Positions 1 to 6,980 of a stretch of 23,886 nt of DNA are shown piece after piece (positions within the stretch are counted from its first letter, which is position 1; every line of letters starts with the position of its first letter). A model generated the notes under the pieces. It was not told the origin of the DNA and made no database searches. It was given only the letters and a program-made list of their open reading frames with translations. Both the position numbers and the translations under genes were made by a program. Location of the stretch: the NCBI GenBank assembly GCA_964572225.1, contig CAZNFR010000057.1, positions 1 through 23,886 of the forward strand. Direction: 5' to 3'. Source of the stretch: CAZNFR01 sp964572225 (GTDB lineage: Bacteria > Bacteroidota > Bacteroidia > Bacteroidales > GCA-2748055).

Positions 1-129
1 TTTAGGGGTTTAGGGGTTTAGAGGTTTAGGGGTTTAGGGGTTTAGGGGTTTAGGGAGTTATATCCCCAAATCCCCAAATCCCCAAATCCCCAATCTTCCT
101 ATCCCCAAATCCCCAGATCCCCATTCTTC
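1..129. repeat. G-rich/C-rich octamer tandem repeat array at pgk 3' end
   Basis: Seven tandem octamers of the form TTTAGGGG fill 1-56, with variants TTTAGAGG at 17-24 and TTTAGGGA at 49-56. The polarity then flips: CCCCAAAT units run from 64 to 91, followed by AATCTTCCTA (92-101), two more units at 103-118 (the second is CCCCAGAT), and a near copy of the decamer, ATTCTTCCTA, at 123-132. The last decamer contains the reverse complement of the pgk stop codon, so the array reaches the gene itself. GGGG runs on the plus strand and then on the minus strand give G-quadruplex potential on both strands. The array continues to the window edge, so its left limit is unknown. Function unknown. Confidence 0.9.
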
Positions 130-1320
130 CTACCCTCTGATCGCTTTGATCCCAGGCAGTTCCTTTCCTTCCACGTATTCGAGCATGGCACCGCCGCCGG
201 TGGAGACATAGCTCACCTTGTCGGCCAGTCCGAATTTATTGACAGCGGCTACGGAATCGCCTCCGCCCACCAGGCTGTATGCACCTTTCGAGGTGGCTTC
301 GGCGATGGCTTTGGCGATGGCGACGGTTCCCTTGCGGAAGTTTTCCATTTCGAAAACGCCCATGGGGCCGTTCCATAGTATGGTTTTGGAGTCGGCGATG
401 GTTTTGCTGAATAGTTCGATGGTTTCTTCGCCGATATCCAGACCCATCCAGACCTTTTCACCTTCTTTGATGGAGGAATCTTTTTTAGCGGCCTCATTAT
501 CGAATTTATCGGCCAGTACCTGGTCGACTGGAAGGATAAGATTTACTCCTTTGGATTTTGCTTTTTCGATTAGGTCGAGAGCGGTATCCAGTTTATCTTC
601 TTCGCAAAGGGAATTTCCGATTTCCCCACCCTGAGCCTTGATAAAGGTATAGGTCATACCCCCGCCGATAATCAGGTTATCCACCTTATCGAGCAGGTTT
701 TCGATAACCAGGATTTTATCGGAAACTTTGGCACCTCCCATAATGGCAGTAAAGGGTTTTTGGGGTGCTTTGAGAACCTTATCCATGGCCTCAAGCTCAT
801 TTCCGATCAGGTATCCGAACACCTTATCGTTGGGGAAGAAGTTGGCCACGATGGTGGTTGAGGCATGGGCCCGGTGGGCGGTACCGAAAGCATCATTAAC
901 ATAGACATCGGCACCTTCGGCCAGTTTACCGGAGAATTCTTCGTTCCCTTTGGTTTCTTCCTTGTAGAAGCGAAGGTTTTCGAGCAGGAGAACTTCGCCG
1001 GGTTTGAGGGATTTTTTCATTTCCAGGGTATCATCACCAATGCAATCGGGGGCAAATTTCACGTCCATACCGAGGTGTTTGGAAAGAACGGGAATCACGT
1101 GTTTGAGAGAGAATTTCTCTTCCGGACCTTCCTTGGGTCTGCCGAGGTGAGACATGAGTATGACTGAACCTCCGTCGGCCAGAATCTTTTTGATGGAAGG
1201 GAGTGCTGCCCGGATCCGGGTATCGTCGGTCACTTCAAATCCGGCATTGAGAGGAACATTGAAATCGACTCTCATAATGGCTTTTTTGCCCTCGAAATTA
1301 TAGCTGTCTACGGTCATCAT
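130..1320 (-). CDS. pgk: Phosphoglycerate kinase
   Basis: Catalyses the reversible transfer of phosphate from 1,3-bisphosphoglycerate to ADP in glycolysis/gluconeogenesis, in the cytoplasm. The 396-residue protein is full length for the family. The N-terminal signature RVDFNVPL is at residues 17-24 and the basic substrate-binding segment SHLGRPK at about 57-63. The C-terminal nucleotide domain has WNGPMGVFE and the GGGDSVAA loop near the C-terminus. Two adjacent ATG codons (1318-1320 and 1315-1317) could serve as start. It is divergent from holB, with a candidate -7 element on its strand at 1366-1373. Its stop codon TAG lies in the first unit of the octamer array. No unusual residues seen; identification is very secure. 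Confidence 0.97.
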   Translation of the reverse strand: MMTVDSYNFEGKKAIMRVDFNVPLNAGFEVTDDTRIRAALPSIKKILADGGSVILMSHLGRPKEGPEEKFSLKHVIPVLSKHLGMDVKFAPDCIGDDTLEMKKSLKPGEVLLLENLRFYKEETKGNEEFSGKLAEGADVYVNDAFGTAHRAHASTTIVANFFPNDKVFGYLIGNELEAMDKVLKAPQKPFTAIMGGAKVSDKILVIENLLDKVDNLIIGGGMTYTFIKAQGGEIGNSLCEEDKLDTALDLIEKAKSKGVNLILPVDQVLADKFDNEAAKKDSSIKEGEKVWMGLDIGEETIELFSKTIADSKTILWNGPMGVFEMENFRKGTVAIAKAIAEATSKGAYSLVGGGDSVAAVNKFGLADKVSYVSTGGGAMLEYVEGKELPGIKAIRG

Positions 1321-1365
1321 TGGATTAGATATTTTAAGGATTTTAATGATTTTTCAATTCTCCGT

Positions 1366-1373
1366 CAAAGGTA
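1366..1373 (-). promoter_or_regulatory. Candidate pgk -7 promoter element
   Basis: Reads TACCTTTG on the minus strand, an exact match to the Bacteroidota -7 consensus TAnnTTTG, about 45 bases upstream of the pgk start. I see no clear TTTG -33 element at the usual spacing, so the call rests on the -7 match and position. Confidence 0.5.
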
Positions 1374-1396
1374 AAAAAACTATTTAATTTTCATTT

Positions 1397-1431
1397 TTAG
1401 AAAGCCGGGCGAATTTGATTAATTTAGAGGC
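1397..1431 (+). promoter_or_regulatory. Candidate holB promoter
   Basis: TAATTTAG at 1420-1427 is one mismatch from TAnnTTTG, with a weak TTAG -33 candidate at 1397-1400 (19-base spacing). It lies inside ATTAATTTAGAGGC (1418-1431), which recurs base for base upstream of ald at 11619-11632. The element is about 30 bases before the holB ATG. Confidence 0.45.
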
Positions 1432-1456
1432 ATATTCTCAATAAATCTCAAGGAAG

Positions 1457-2575
1457 ATGTTTTTCAGGGAAGTACCCGGATTGGATGAAGTTAAGGTTAA
1501 ACTCAGGAGAACCGTGAGTTCGGAAAGGATCCCTCATGCTCAGTTGTTTCACGGTCCTGAAGGTTCCGGTAAGCTGGCCCTTGCGCTTGCATACAGCCGG
1601 TATATCCTTTGCACCGACCGGTCGGAGAAGGATGCCTGCGGGAAATGTCCCTCCTGCATCAAGTTTGCGAAGCTGGCACATCCCGACCTGCATTTTGTCT
1701 TTCCGGCCTCTGCAAAAGAGAGCGAATCGAAAATGGAGGATAAACTGGAGATCTGGAGAGGGGCGTTGCTGGCCAATCCCTATATGAATCAGTTTTCATG
1801 GTACAACATGATCGGATTGGAGAACAAGCAGGGCATCATTGCTGCTGCCGAGAGTGTATCCATTATACGGAAGCTGGGGATGAAGGCTTATGAGTCCGAT
1901 CATAAGATTATGATCATTTGGTTGCCTGAAAGGATGAACCGCACCTCTGCAAACCGCTTGCTGAAGATTATCGAGGAACCTCCTGCCGGGACGGTTTTCC
2001 TGATGGTTACCGAGTCGGTCGACGATTTACTGCCCACCATTTTGAGCCGGACACAGATGATCCGGATTCCCCGGTTCAGTGATGATCAGGTCAAATCCGT
2101 GCTGCTCGGTTTGCCTGGATCCACGGCCGAAAAGGTTGCTGATATTACCCGGAGGGCCAATGGCAACCTGGGTCTGGCTATTCAGAGTATGGAAGAGGAT
2201 CCGGGGAACCAGGATAATTTTGAAGGGTTTGTTAAGCTCACCCGGCTTTGTTGGAACAAGGACATTGCCGGAATGCTTGATTTTATTGATGAAATTGCTG
2301 GCAAAGGAAGGGAGAGACAAAAGCAGTTTCTTATGAATGCCATGCGGATGGTAAGGGAGAACTTTATGGTAAATCAGTCGGTTACCGAAATTTCCTATAT
2401 GTCGGCTGACGAAGAGGAATTTTCAGTGAAATTCTCAAAATTTATCAGAGAAGAGAATGTTTTCAGCCTTTATGAGGAATTAAATCTGGCATATAACCAC
2501 ATTTCAGCCAACGCCTATGCCCGCATCGTTTTCCTGGATTTGAGCCTTAAAATCATGAATCTACTCAGATTATAA
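1457..2575 (+). CDS. holB: DNA polymerase III subunit delta' (clamp loader)
   Basis: A AAA+ protein of the DNA polymerase III clamp loader, which opens and loads the sliding clamp during replication. Of 372 residues, the P-loop GPEGSGK is at 33-39 and lacks the usual following Ser/Thr. Four cysteines at C52, C61, C64 and C67 form the zinc-binding module of the DnaX/delta' family. The segment SANRLLKIIEEPP is the typical box around sensor motifs. The arginine-finger region reads LSRTQ rather than the usual SRC. No canonical DExx Walker B is visible, which suits delta', a non-hydrolysing subunit in the best-studied systems. The start ATG is preceded by AAGGAAG. It is divergent from pgk, and ricT follows 43 bases later. 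A DnaX-like paralogue is less likely because the C-terminus is short. Confidence 0.88.
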   Translation: MFFREVPGLDEVKVKLRRTVSSERIPHAQLFHGPEGSGKLALALAYSRYILCTDRSEKDACGKCPSCIKFAKLAHPDLHFVFPASAKESESKMEDKLEIWRGALLANPYMNQFSWYNMIGLENKQGIIAAAESVSIIRKLGMKAYESDHKIMIIWLPERMNRTSANRLLKIIEEPPAGTVFLMVTESVDDLLPTILSRTQMIRIPRFSDDQVKSVLLGLPGSTAEKVADITRRANGNLGLAIQSMEEDPGNQDNFEGFVKLTRLCWNKDIAGMLDFIDEIAGKGRERQKQFLMNAMRMVRENFMVNQSVTEISYMSADEEEFSVKFSKFIREENVFSLYEELNLAYNHISANAYARIVFLDLSLKIMNLLRL

Positions 2576-2586
2576 TTATTTTCCTT

Positions 2587-2594
2587 TACCTTTG
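2587..2594 (+). promoter_or_regulatory. Candidate ricT operon -7 element
   Basis: TACCTTTG matches TAnnTTTG exactly in the short gap between holB and ricT, 24 bases upstream of the ricT ATG. No convincing -33 TTTG at 19-21 bases upstream, so this may be a weak or read-through-assisted promoter for ricT-gldH-trmB. Confidence 0.45.
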
Positions 2595-2618
2595 CCTTAA
2601 TATAAACAAAGGATTGTT

Positions 2619-3795
2619 ATGGATGAACTGATACACAGAGGCTGTTGTAACGGTTCCTGTACTGAAAATCCCAATGATAACAAAGATATAATTACCAACT
2701 ACTTTAGTTCCTGCAGCAAACTCGACAGTTATAACTGGCTGAGGGATTTGCCGGAAACAGGTAACGAAACGGATATCGTTGAGGTAAGATTCAAGAATAC
2801 GCGTAAAGGGTTTTTCCGGAATGTCAATCAGTTGAGGCTCACACGTGGAGACATTGTGGCGGTGGAGGCCACGCCCGGGCATGATATTGGAGTTGTAACC
2901 CTAACCGGAGATATAGTGCAGTTACAGTTAAAGAAATACCATATCCACCCCGATTCGGAGGATATAAAAAAGGTATACCGAAAGGCAAAGCAGGTTGATC
3001 TGGATAAGTGGAAGGAAGCTATGGCACTGGAGACGGAAACCATGCTAAGATCCAGGAAGCTTGCTGAAAACCNNNNNNNNNNACCTGAAGCTCGACATGA
3101 AGATCGGAGATGTTGAGTATCAGGGAGATCGCACCAAGGCCATCTTTTATTACATAGCCGACGAAAGAGTTGATTTTCGCCAGTTAATCAAGGATCTGGC
3201 CGAGGCTTTCCGAATCCGCATTGAGATGAAGCAGATAGGGGCCAGGCAGGAAGCGGGCAGGATAGGAGGGATTGGTTCCTGTGGAAGGGAGCTTTGCTGC
3301 GCTACATGGATCACCCATTTTGTCTCGGTTACCACTGCTGCCGCCCGCTATCAGGAAGTTTCCTTGAATCCGCAGAAACTTGCCGGACAATGTGGTAAGC
3401 TGAAGTGTTGTCTAAATTACGAGGTAACCTGTTACGTAGATGCACAAAAGGATTTTCCCGATCGTGAGGTGGTGCTGAAAACCCGGCAGGGGGATGCTTA
3501 CTTTCAAAAAACGGATATTCATCGCGGGATCTACTGGTACTCCCTTGAAAGGCAGGAAGGAAGCAATATTTTTCCGGTTTCCGTAGAAAGGGTGAGGGAA
3601 ATCATTGAGATGAACCGGAGAAACAAATTCCCGGATACCCTGGTTGACCTGGATATTACGCCCAGGGAGACCGTAAGTGAATACAAGGACATACTTGATC
3701 AGGACAGTCTTACCCGGTTTGAGGAAGTAAATAAAAGAAAGAAGAGCAAGAAGAGGAAGAAAAAGAGAAATAACCCGAAAGATCCGAATTCCTAA
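2619..3795 (+). CDS. ricT: PSP1-domain protein, RicT/YaaT type (interrupted by assembly gap)
   Basis: PSP1-family protein related to Bacillus RicT (YaaT), which binds Fe-S clusters in the RicA-RicF-RicT complex that affects RNA processing; its role in Bacteroidota is not settled. The N-terminal part has cysteines at 9, 10, 14 and 32. The conserved part reads GDVEYQGDRTKAIFYYIADE, then GSCGRELCC, then CGKLKCC, a cysteine-rich core. The tail is very Lys/Arg-rich. The ten Ns at 3073-3082 put the two halves in different frames. Merging the shared ACC at both contig ends (3070-3072 and 3083-3085) gives LAEN-LKLDMK in frame and a 387-residue protein with no stop. On that numbering the core cysteines are C217, C222, C223, C254, C259, C260 and C267. 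I therefore treat it as one intact gene. gldH starts 4 bases after its stop. Confidence 0.9.
3073..3082. other. Assembly gap (10 Ns) inside ricT
   Basis: A run of exactly ten Ns, a typical placeholder. Left flank ends in ACC and right flank begins with ACC; collapsing these restores the reading frame. The real gap is probably a 3-base contig overlap rather than missing sequence. Confidence 0.95.
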
Positions 3796-3799
3796 AGAT

Positions 3800-4270
3800 A
3801 TGAGCAGGAACATCATTATTGCCCTTTTCCTGATGGGCGGGCTGACAGCCTGTGATCCCTCGGGATATTATGATAAGTTCGCCGGGACCGGAGAGGGGAG
3901 CTGGACCTGGGACGAAAATCAGATCTTCAGTGTGGAAGTGAAGGATACCCTTCAACCTTACAATCTTTATTTGAATGTACGACATACCAAAGCCTATCCC
4001 CGGAGCAACCTTTATGTGTTTTTGACCATTACCGGACCCAGGAACAATACTACCCGGGATACCTTGAATATTCCTATTGCGGCGAAAAACGGGAAGTGGT
4101 ATGGGGATGGATTCGGAAATATAAAGCTTGTCAGACATCTTTACCGAAGGGACATCCGTTTCCCTTACAAAGGCGAGTATGTATTCGAGATTGAGCAGGC
4201 CATGCGCGTGGAAGAATTGCCGGTTACCGACGTGGGCCTGCGGATTGAAAAGTTTAAAAGATTCAGATAG
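3800..4270 (+). CDS. gldH: Gliding motility lipoprotein GldH
   Basis: A 156-residue lipoprotein of the GldH family, required for gliding in Flavobacterium johnsoniae; its exact job is unknown. A short hydrophobic signal peptide ends in the lipobox LTAC with the lipidated cysteine at residue 18. The family pattern follows: an acidic/aromatic segment, DTLQPYNLYLNVRHT, then LYVFLTITGP, RDTLNIPIA, GKWYGDGFGNI, the IRFPYKGEYVFEIEQAMR block, and the ending TDVGLRIEK. It lies between ricT and trmB with 4 and 8 base gaps, so it is probably co-transcribed with them. GldH is also found in non-gliding Bacteroidota, so its presence alone does not prove motility. The identification rests on several family motifs recognised from memory. 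Confidence 0.85.
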   Translation: MSRNIIIALFLMGGLTACDPSGYYDKFAGTGEGSWTWDENQIFSVEVKDTLQPYNLYLNVRHTKAYPRSNLYVFLTITGPRNNTTRDTLNIPIAAKNGKWYGDGFGNIKLVRHLYRRDIRFPYKGEYVFEIEQAMRVEELPVTDVGLRIEKFKRFR

Positions 4271-4278
4271 AGTCAGGA

Positions 4279-4986
4279 TTGGGAAAGAAAAAGCTTCAGA
4301 GATTCCTGGAATTGAAAGGCTTCAGCCGGGTGGTTGAACCCACTTTTGAAGAGGCCTTCCGGGGTGATTACCCCCTTAAGGGTTTATGGTCTGAAGAAAT
4401 CTTCGAAAACCGGAATCCCATTGTGTTAGAGCTGGGTTGCGGTAAGGGGGAGTACACGGTCGGAATGGCGCGGAGGTTTCCTGAAACCAATTTCATCGGG
4501 GTGGATATCAAGGGTGCCAGGATGTGGAGGGGAGCAAAAACTGCCAACGAGGAGAACCTCACAAACACAGCATTTTTACGTGCACGTATTGAATTTATTA
4601 CTTCCTTTTTTGCCGAGAATGAGGTATCCGAAATCTGGATCACTTTTCCTGATCCCCAGGAGAAAAGCCGCAGGAAGAAGAAAAGGCTTACTTCTGCCGG
4701 ATTTCTGAACCGGTACCGCCAGTTTATGCTCCCCGGCGGAAGGGTTAATCTTAAAACCGATAATACCGGTTTGTATACTTACACCCGCGAACTGGCATTG
4801 TATAATTCCATGGAGATCCTTGAGGAGAGTCCCGATCTATACCGTGATTATACCTCGGGTCCGCTGGTGGAGATCCGGACTCATTACGAAAGGCAGTTTG
4901 CTGAGAAGGGTGTAGCGATGAAATATGTGAGCTTCAAACTACCCATAGATAAAGAAATACGAGAATTGCCCGATGAAGAAGAATGA
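4279..4986 (+). CDS. trmB: tRNA (guanine-N7-)-methyltransferase
   Basis: SAM-dependent enzyme that forms 7-methylguanosine at position 46 of tRNA. The 235-residue protein has SAM motif I ELGCGKGEYT at 51-60, the acidic D77 after strand 2 (FIGVDIKG), the TrmB signature FPDPQEKSRRKKKRL at 123-137, and D161 in LKTDN. The C-terminal THYER at 201-205 is the family's substrate-recognition T-x-Y-E. The start chosen is TTG at 4279: it gives the family N-terminus MGKKKLQRF, no upstream in-frame ATG exists, and the first internal ATG would remove motif I. It begins 8 bases after gldH. The alkyltransferase-like gene overlaps its 3' end by 14 bases, suggesting translational coupling. Confidence 0.93.
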   Translation: MGKKKLQRFLELKGFSRVVEPTFEEAFRGDYPLKGLWSEEIFENRNPIVLELGCGKGEYTVGMARRFPETNFIGVDIKGARMWRGAKTANEENLTNTAFLRARIEFITSFFAENEVSEIWITFPDPQEKSRRKKKRLTSAGFLNRYRQFMLPGGRVNLKTDNTGLYTYTRELALYNSMEILEESPDLYRDYTSGPLVEIRTHYERQFAEKGVAMKYVSFKLPIDKEIRELPDEEE

Positions 4987-5308
4987 CGGATTTTTCACGG
5001 AGGTATACCGGGTTACCCGGCTTATTCCGCAGGGACGGGTTACCTCCTATGGTGCCATCGCTTCCTATCTGGGAGCCCCGGGGGCTGCACGGATGGTTGG
5101 CTGGGCACTCAACAATTCCCATTACCTGGATGAATACATCCCTGCACACCGGGTGGTGAACCGGAACGGACTGTTATCGGGCAAGCATCATTTCCCGGGT
5201 GCAAATACCATGGAAGAGCTGCTGCAAAGTGAAGGTATCCTTGTGGAGAACGACCAGATCGTTGACTTTGAAAAATACTTCTGGAACCCTCTCGATTATT
5301 TAGACTAA
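4973..5308 (+). CDS. Alkyltransferase-like protein (MGMT fold, no active-site cysteine)
   Basis: A 111-residue protein with the DNA-binding domain of O6-alkylguanine-DNA alkyltransferases. The segment GRVTSYGAIASYLGAPGAARMVGWALN (21-47) contains the base-flipping helix with Tyr26 and the arginine-finger Arg40. The active-site motif, normally PCHRV, reads PAHRV at 57-61, so the alkyl-accepting cysteine is Ala58. This is the mark of ATL proteins, which bind O6-alkylguanine and hand the lesion to nucleotide excision repair rather than repairing it. It overlaps trmB by 14 bases. The length is typical of short ATLs. Partner and damage range cannot be read from sequence. Confidence 0.87.
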   Translation: MKKNDGFFTEVYRVTRLIPQGRVTSYGAIASYLGAPGAARMVGWALNNSHYLDEYIPAHRVVNRNGLLSGKHHFPGANTMEELLQSEGILVENDQIVDFEKYFWNPLDYLD

Positions 5309-5330
5309 TTAAAAATATTTCTTATTTTTA
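5299..5330 (+). promoter_or_regulatory. Candidate mrp promoter
   Basis: TATTTTTA at 5323-5330 is one mismatch from TAnnTTTG, with a TTTA -33-like element at 5299-5302 and 20-base spacing. It lies in the 38-base gap before mrp, 16 bases from its first ATG. Confidence 0.45.
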
Positions 5331-5346
5331 GGATCCGAAAAAAAGG

Positions 5347-6456
5347 ATGGTTATGAGTATCAACAAAGATATTATACTTAAGCAACTGGAAAGTGTTATC
5401 CACCCTGAAACCCGCAAAAATATTGTGGAAGCTGGGATGATAGAAAACCTTTCGGTGGAAGGGTCCAGGGTTAGTTTTATGCTAAAGTTTTCTAAACCGA
5501 AGGATCCCTTTGCGGCTTCTTTGAAAAAAACGGCTGAAGCGGCCTTAAAGAAACTGGATGAGAACCTGGATATAGGCATCACGGTATTTAGTCCGCCACA
5601 ATTGGATTTCAAATTGAATGATCCGCTCAAGGGGGTTAAGAACATTATTGCTGTGGCCTCTGGCAAGGGTGGAGTCGGGAAATCGACCGTTGCCGTGAAT
5701 TTGGCAGTGGCTCTTGCCAAGCAGGGTTCTTCGGTGGGACTGGTCGATGCGGATGTTTACGGACCTTCCCTTCCCAAGATGTTCAATCTGGAAGGAGAGA
5801 GGCCGGGGATCAGGCAGGAAGGCCAGAAAGAGATCATCATACCCATTGAAAAACATGGGGTGAAACTGGTGTCCATAGGATTTTTTGTCAAACCGGAAGA
5901 TGCCCTGGTCTGGAGGGGTCCGATGGCAACCAATGCGCTCAAGCAGTTATTGACTCAGGCCGACTGGGGAGAGCTGGATTATATGATCATTGATCTTCCG
6001 CCGGGAACGGGGGATATTCATCTCACGATAGTTCAGGAGCTTGCGGTAACCGGGGCGGTTATTGTTTCTACTCCCCAGGAAGTGGCGCTGGCCGATGCAG
6101 TCAAAGGGATTGCGATGTTTACCGGAGCCAGAATTGATGTACCGGTATTGGGGCTTATTGAGAACATGTCGTGGTTTACTCCGGCTGAATTGCCCGATAA
6201 CCGGTATTATATTTTCGGTAAGGAAGGAGTGAAGAAGCTGGCGGAGAAGATGAAGGTGAGACTGTTAGGTCAGGTTCCGTTGATCCAGTCGATTCGTGAG
6301 GATGGGGATTCAGGACGGCCTTCCGTATTGGATGAAAATCATCCCGCCGGAAAGGCTTTTGAGGAACTGGCGGCGAATCTGGTTACGGCTGTGGAGGAGA
6401 GGAACCAGAACCGCAAACCCACCGAAAGGGTCAGGATCACGAATCCCAATGGATGA
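5347..6456 (+). CDS. mrp: Mrp/NBP35-family P-loop ATPase (Fe-S cluster carrier type)
   Basis: A 369-residue ApbC/Mrp-type ATPase, a family implicated in Fe-S cluster assembly or transfer. Residues about 6-80 form the MIP18/DUF59 domain. The deviant Walker A GKGGVGKST is at 106-114, followed by VDADVYGPS (133-141), LVWRGPMA and DYMIIDLPPGTGD. The C-terminal region, where most homologues carry CPxC for cluster binding, reads ENMSWFTPAELPDNRYYIFG; there is no cysteine anywhere in the protein. ATG codons at 5347 and 5353 are both possible starts; the second gives MSINKD, and the difference is two residues. The nfu-type gene follows after 88 bases. The family call is firm; a direct Fe-S binding role is doubtful. 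Confidence 0.9.
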   Translation: MVMSINKDIILKQLESVIHPETRKNIVEAGMIENLSVEGSRVSFMLKFSKPKDPFAASLKKTAEAALKKLDENLDIGITVFSPPQLDFKLNDPLKGVKNIIAVASGKGGVGKSTVAVNLAVALAKQGSSVGLVDADVYGPSLPKMFNLEGERPGIRQEGQKEIIIPIEKHGVKLVSIGFFVKPEDALVWRGPMATNALKQLLTQADWGELDYMIIDLPPGTGDIHLTIVQELAVTGAVIVSTPQEVALADAVKGIAMFTGARIDVPVLGLIENMSWFTPAELPDNRYYIFGKEGVKKLAEKMKVRLLGQVPLIQSIREDGDSGRPSVLDENHPAGKAFEELAANLVTAVEERNQNRKPTERVRITNPNG

Positions 6457-6502
6457 TTTGCATTAATGTTCATTTTCCGAGATTTTGGACAAGAGGAAAG
6501 GA

Positions 6503-6520
6503 GGGGAAATTTCCCCGGGG
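6503..6520. repeat. Perfect 14-bp palindrome in the mrp-nfu gap
   Basis: GGGGAAATTTCCCC at 6503-6516 is a perfect palindrome, overlapped by a second one, CCCCGGGG, at 6513-6520. It sits 28 bases upstream of the nfu-type ATG. It could be an operator or an RNA hairpin; no T-tract follows, so a classic terminator is unlikely. Confidence 0.6.
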
Positions 6521-6544
6521 CATAGAAAGTAAAAATATAAACCG

Positions 6545-6787
6545 ATGACAAACGCTGAAAGTAAAGCCAGAGTATTGAAGGCATTAGAAAAGATCCGTCC
6601 TTATCTGCAGGCCGACGGTGGAGACATAACCCTTCTTGACATATCTGACGACCTGGTTGTAAAGGTGGAGTTGACCGGTGCCTGTCAGGGTTGCCCCTTC
6701 AGCCTTCATACCCTTAAGGCGGGAGTTGAGGAGGCGATTAGAAAGGAATTGCCTGAGGTTAAGCAGGTTATTGCCATCGATCCCTGA
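6545..6787 (+). CDS. NifU C-terminal-domain protein (Nfu-type Fe-S scaffold)
   Basis: An 80-residue stand-alone NifU C-terminal domain. It has the family motif ADGGDITL at 23-30 and the cluster-ligand motif TGACQGCPFS with C47 and C50. Two such proteins usually share one 4Fe-4S cluster across a dimer and deliver it to apo-enzymes. The start ATG (6545) gives the normal short length. It lies downstream of mrp, which itself has no cysteine, so this protein is the only obvious cluster carrier of the pair. The gap between the two genes contains a palindrome. The identification is secure; in vivo clients cannot be told from sequence. Confidence 0.93.
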   Translation: MTNAESKARVLKALEKIRPYLQADGGDITLLDISDDLVVKVELTGACQGCPFSLHTLKAGVEEAIRKELPEVKQVIAIDP

Positions 6788-6810
6788 TCATGACTTCCCG
6801 CTAATTTTAT

Positions 6811-6845
6811 CCTGTTTCAGGAACCAGGCAAATTTCCCGGAAATT
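6811..6845. repeat. Small inverted repeats downstream of the nfu-type gene
   Basis: CCTG-TTT-CAGG at 6811-6821 is a short hairpin. AATTTCC-C-GGAAATT at 6831-6845 is a perfect 7-bp inverted repeat with one spacer base. There is no T-tract. They may end nfu transcription inefficiently or bind a regulator of the porW operon downstream. The rest of the 193-base gap shows only a -7 element. Confidence 0.5.
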
Positions 6846-6897
6846 CAGGGAAAGTTGGAAAATGGTTGGACAGGACCCGCAACTGATAATAATTGTA

Positions 6898-6905
6898 TAA
6901 CTTTG
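6898..6905 (+). promoter_or_regulatory. Candidate porW-porX-tsaE -7 element
   Basis: TAACTTTG is an exact match to TAnnTTTG, 75 bases upstream of the porW start. A -33 element at 19-21 bases is not evident (a TTGG lies 28 bases upstream). Confidence 0.45.
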
Positions 6906-6980
6906 GGAAAATTTCGAGGTTTTGTAAAATAACGTGAGGTAAATGCAGTTATTTCTACAGAATTTAAAATCTGCGCAGAT

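Noticed and set aside
1..60. A true telomere or linear chromosome end
   Set aside because: A related array occurs internally at 15521-15576 and the polarity flips after position 60; the window edge is arbitrary.
1..129. Octamer arrays as a CRISPR array
   Set aside because: Units are 8 bases, head to tail with no unique spacers, and there are no cas genes.
2619..3795. ricT as a frameshifted pseudogene
   Set aside because: The frame change coincides with the ten-N gap and is removed by collapsing the 3-base overlap; both halves carry full family motifs.
2619..3795. RicT as evidence for sporulation
   Set aside because: The PSP1/RicT family is widespread in Bacteroidota, which do not sporulate.
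3710..4138. Minus-strand open frame opposite gldH
   Set aside because: Shadow of ricT and gldH; composition unlike the neighbouring proteins and no family features.
6503..6520. Palindrome as a Rho-independent terminator of mrp
   Set aside because: No T-tract follows the symmetric sequence on either strand.
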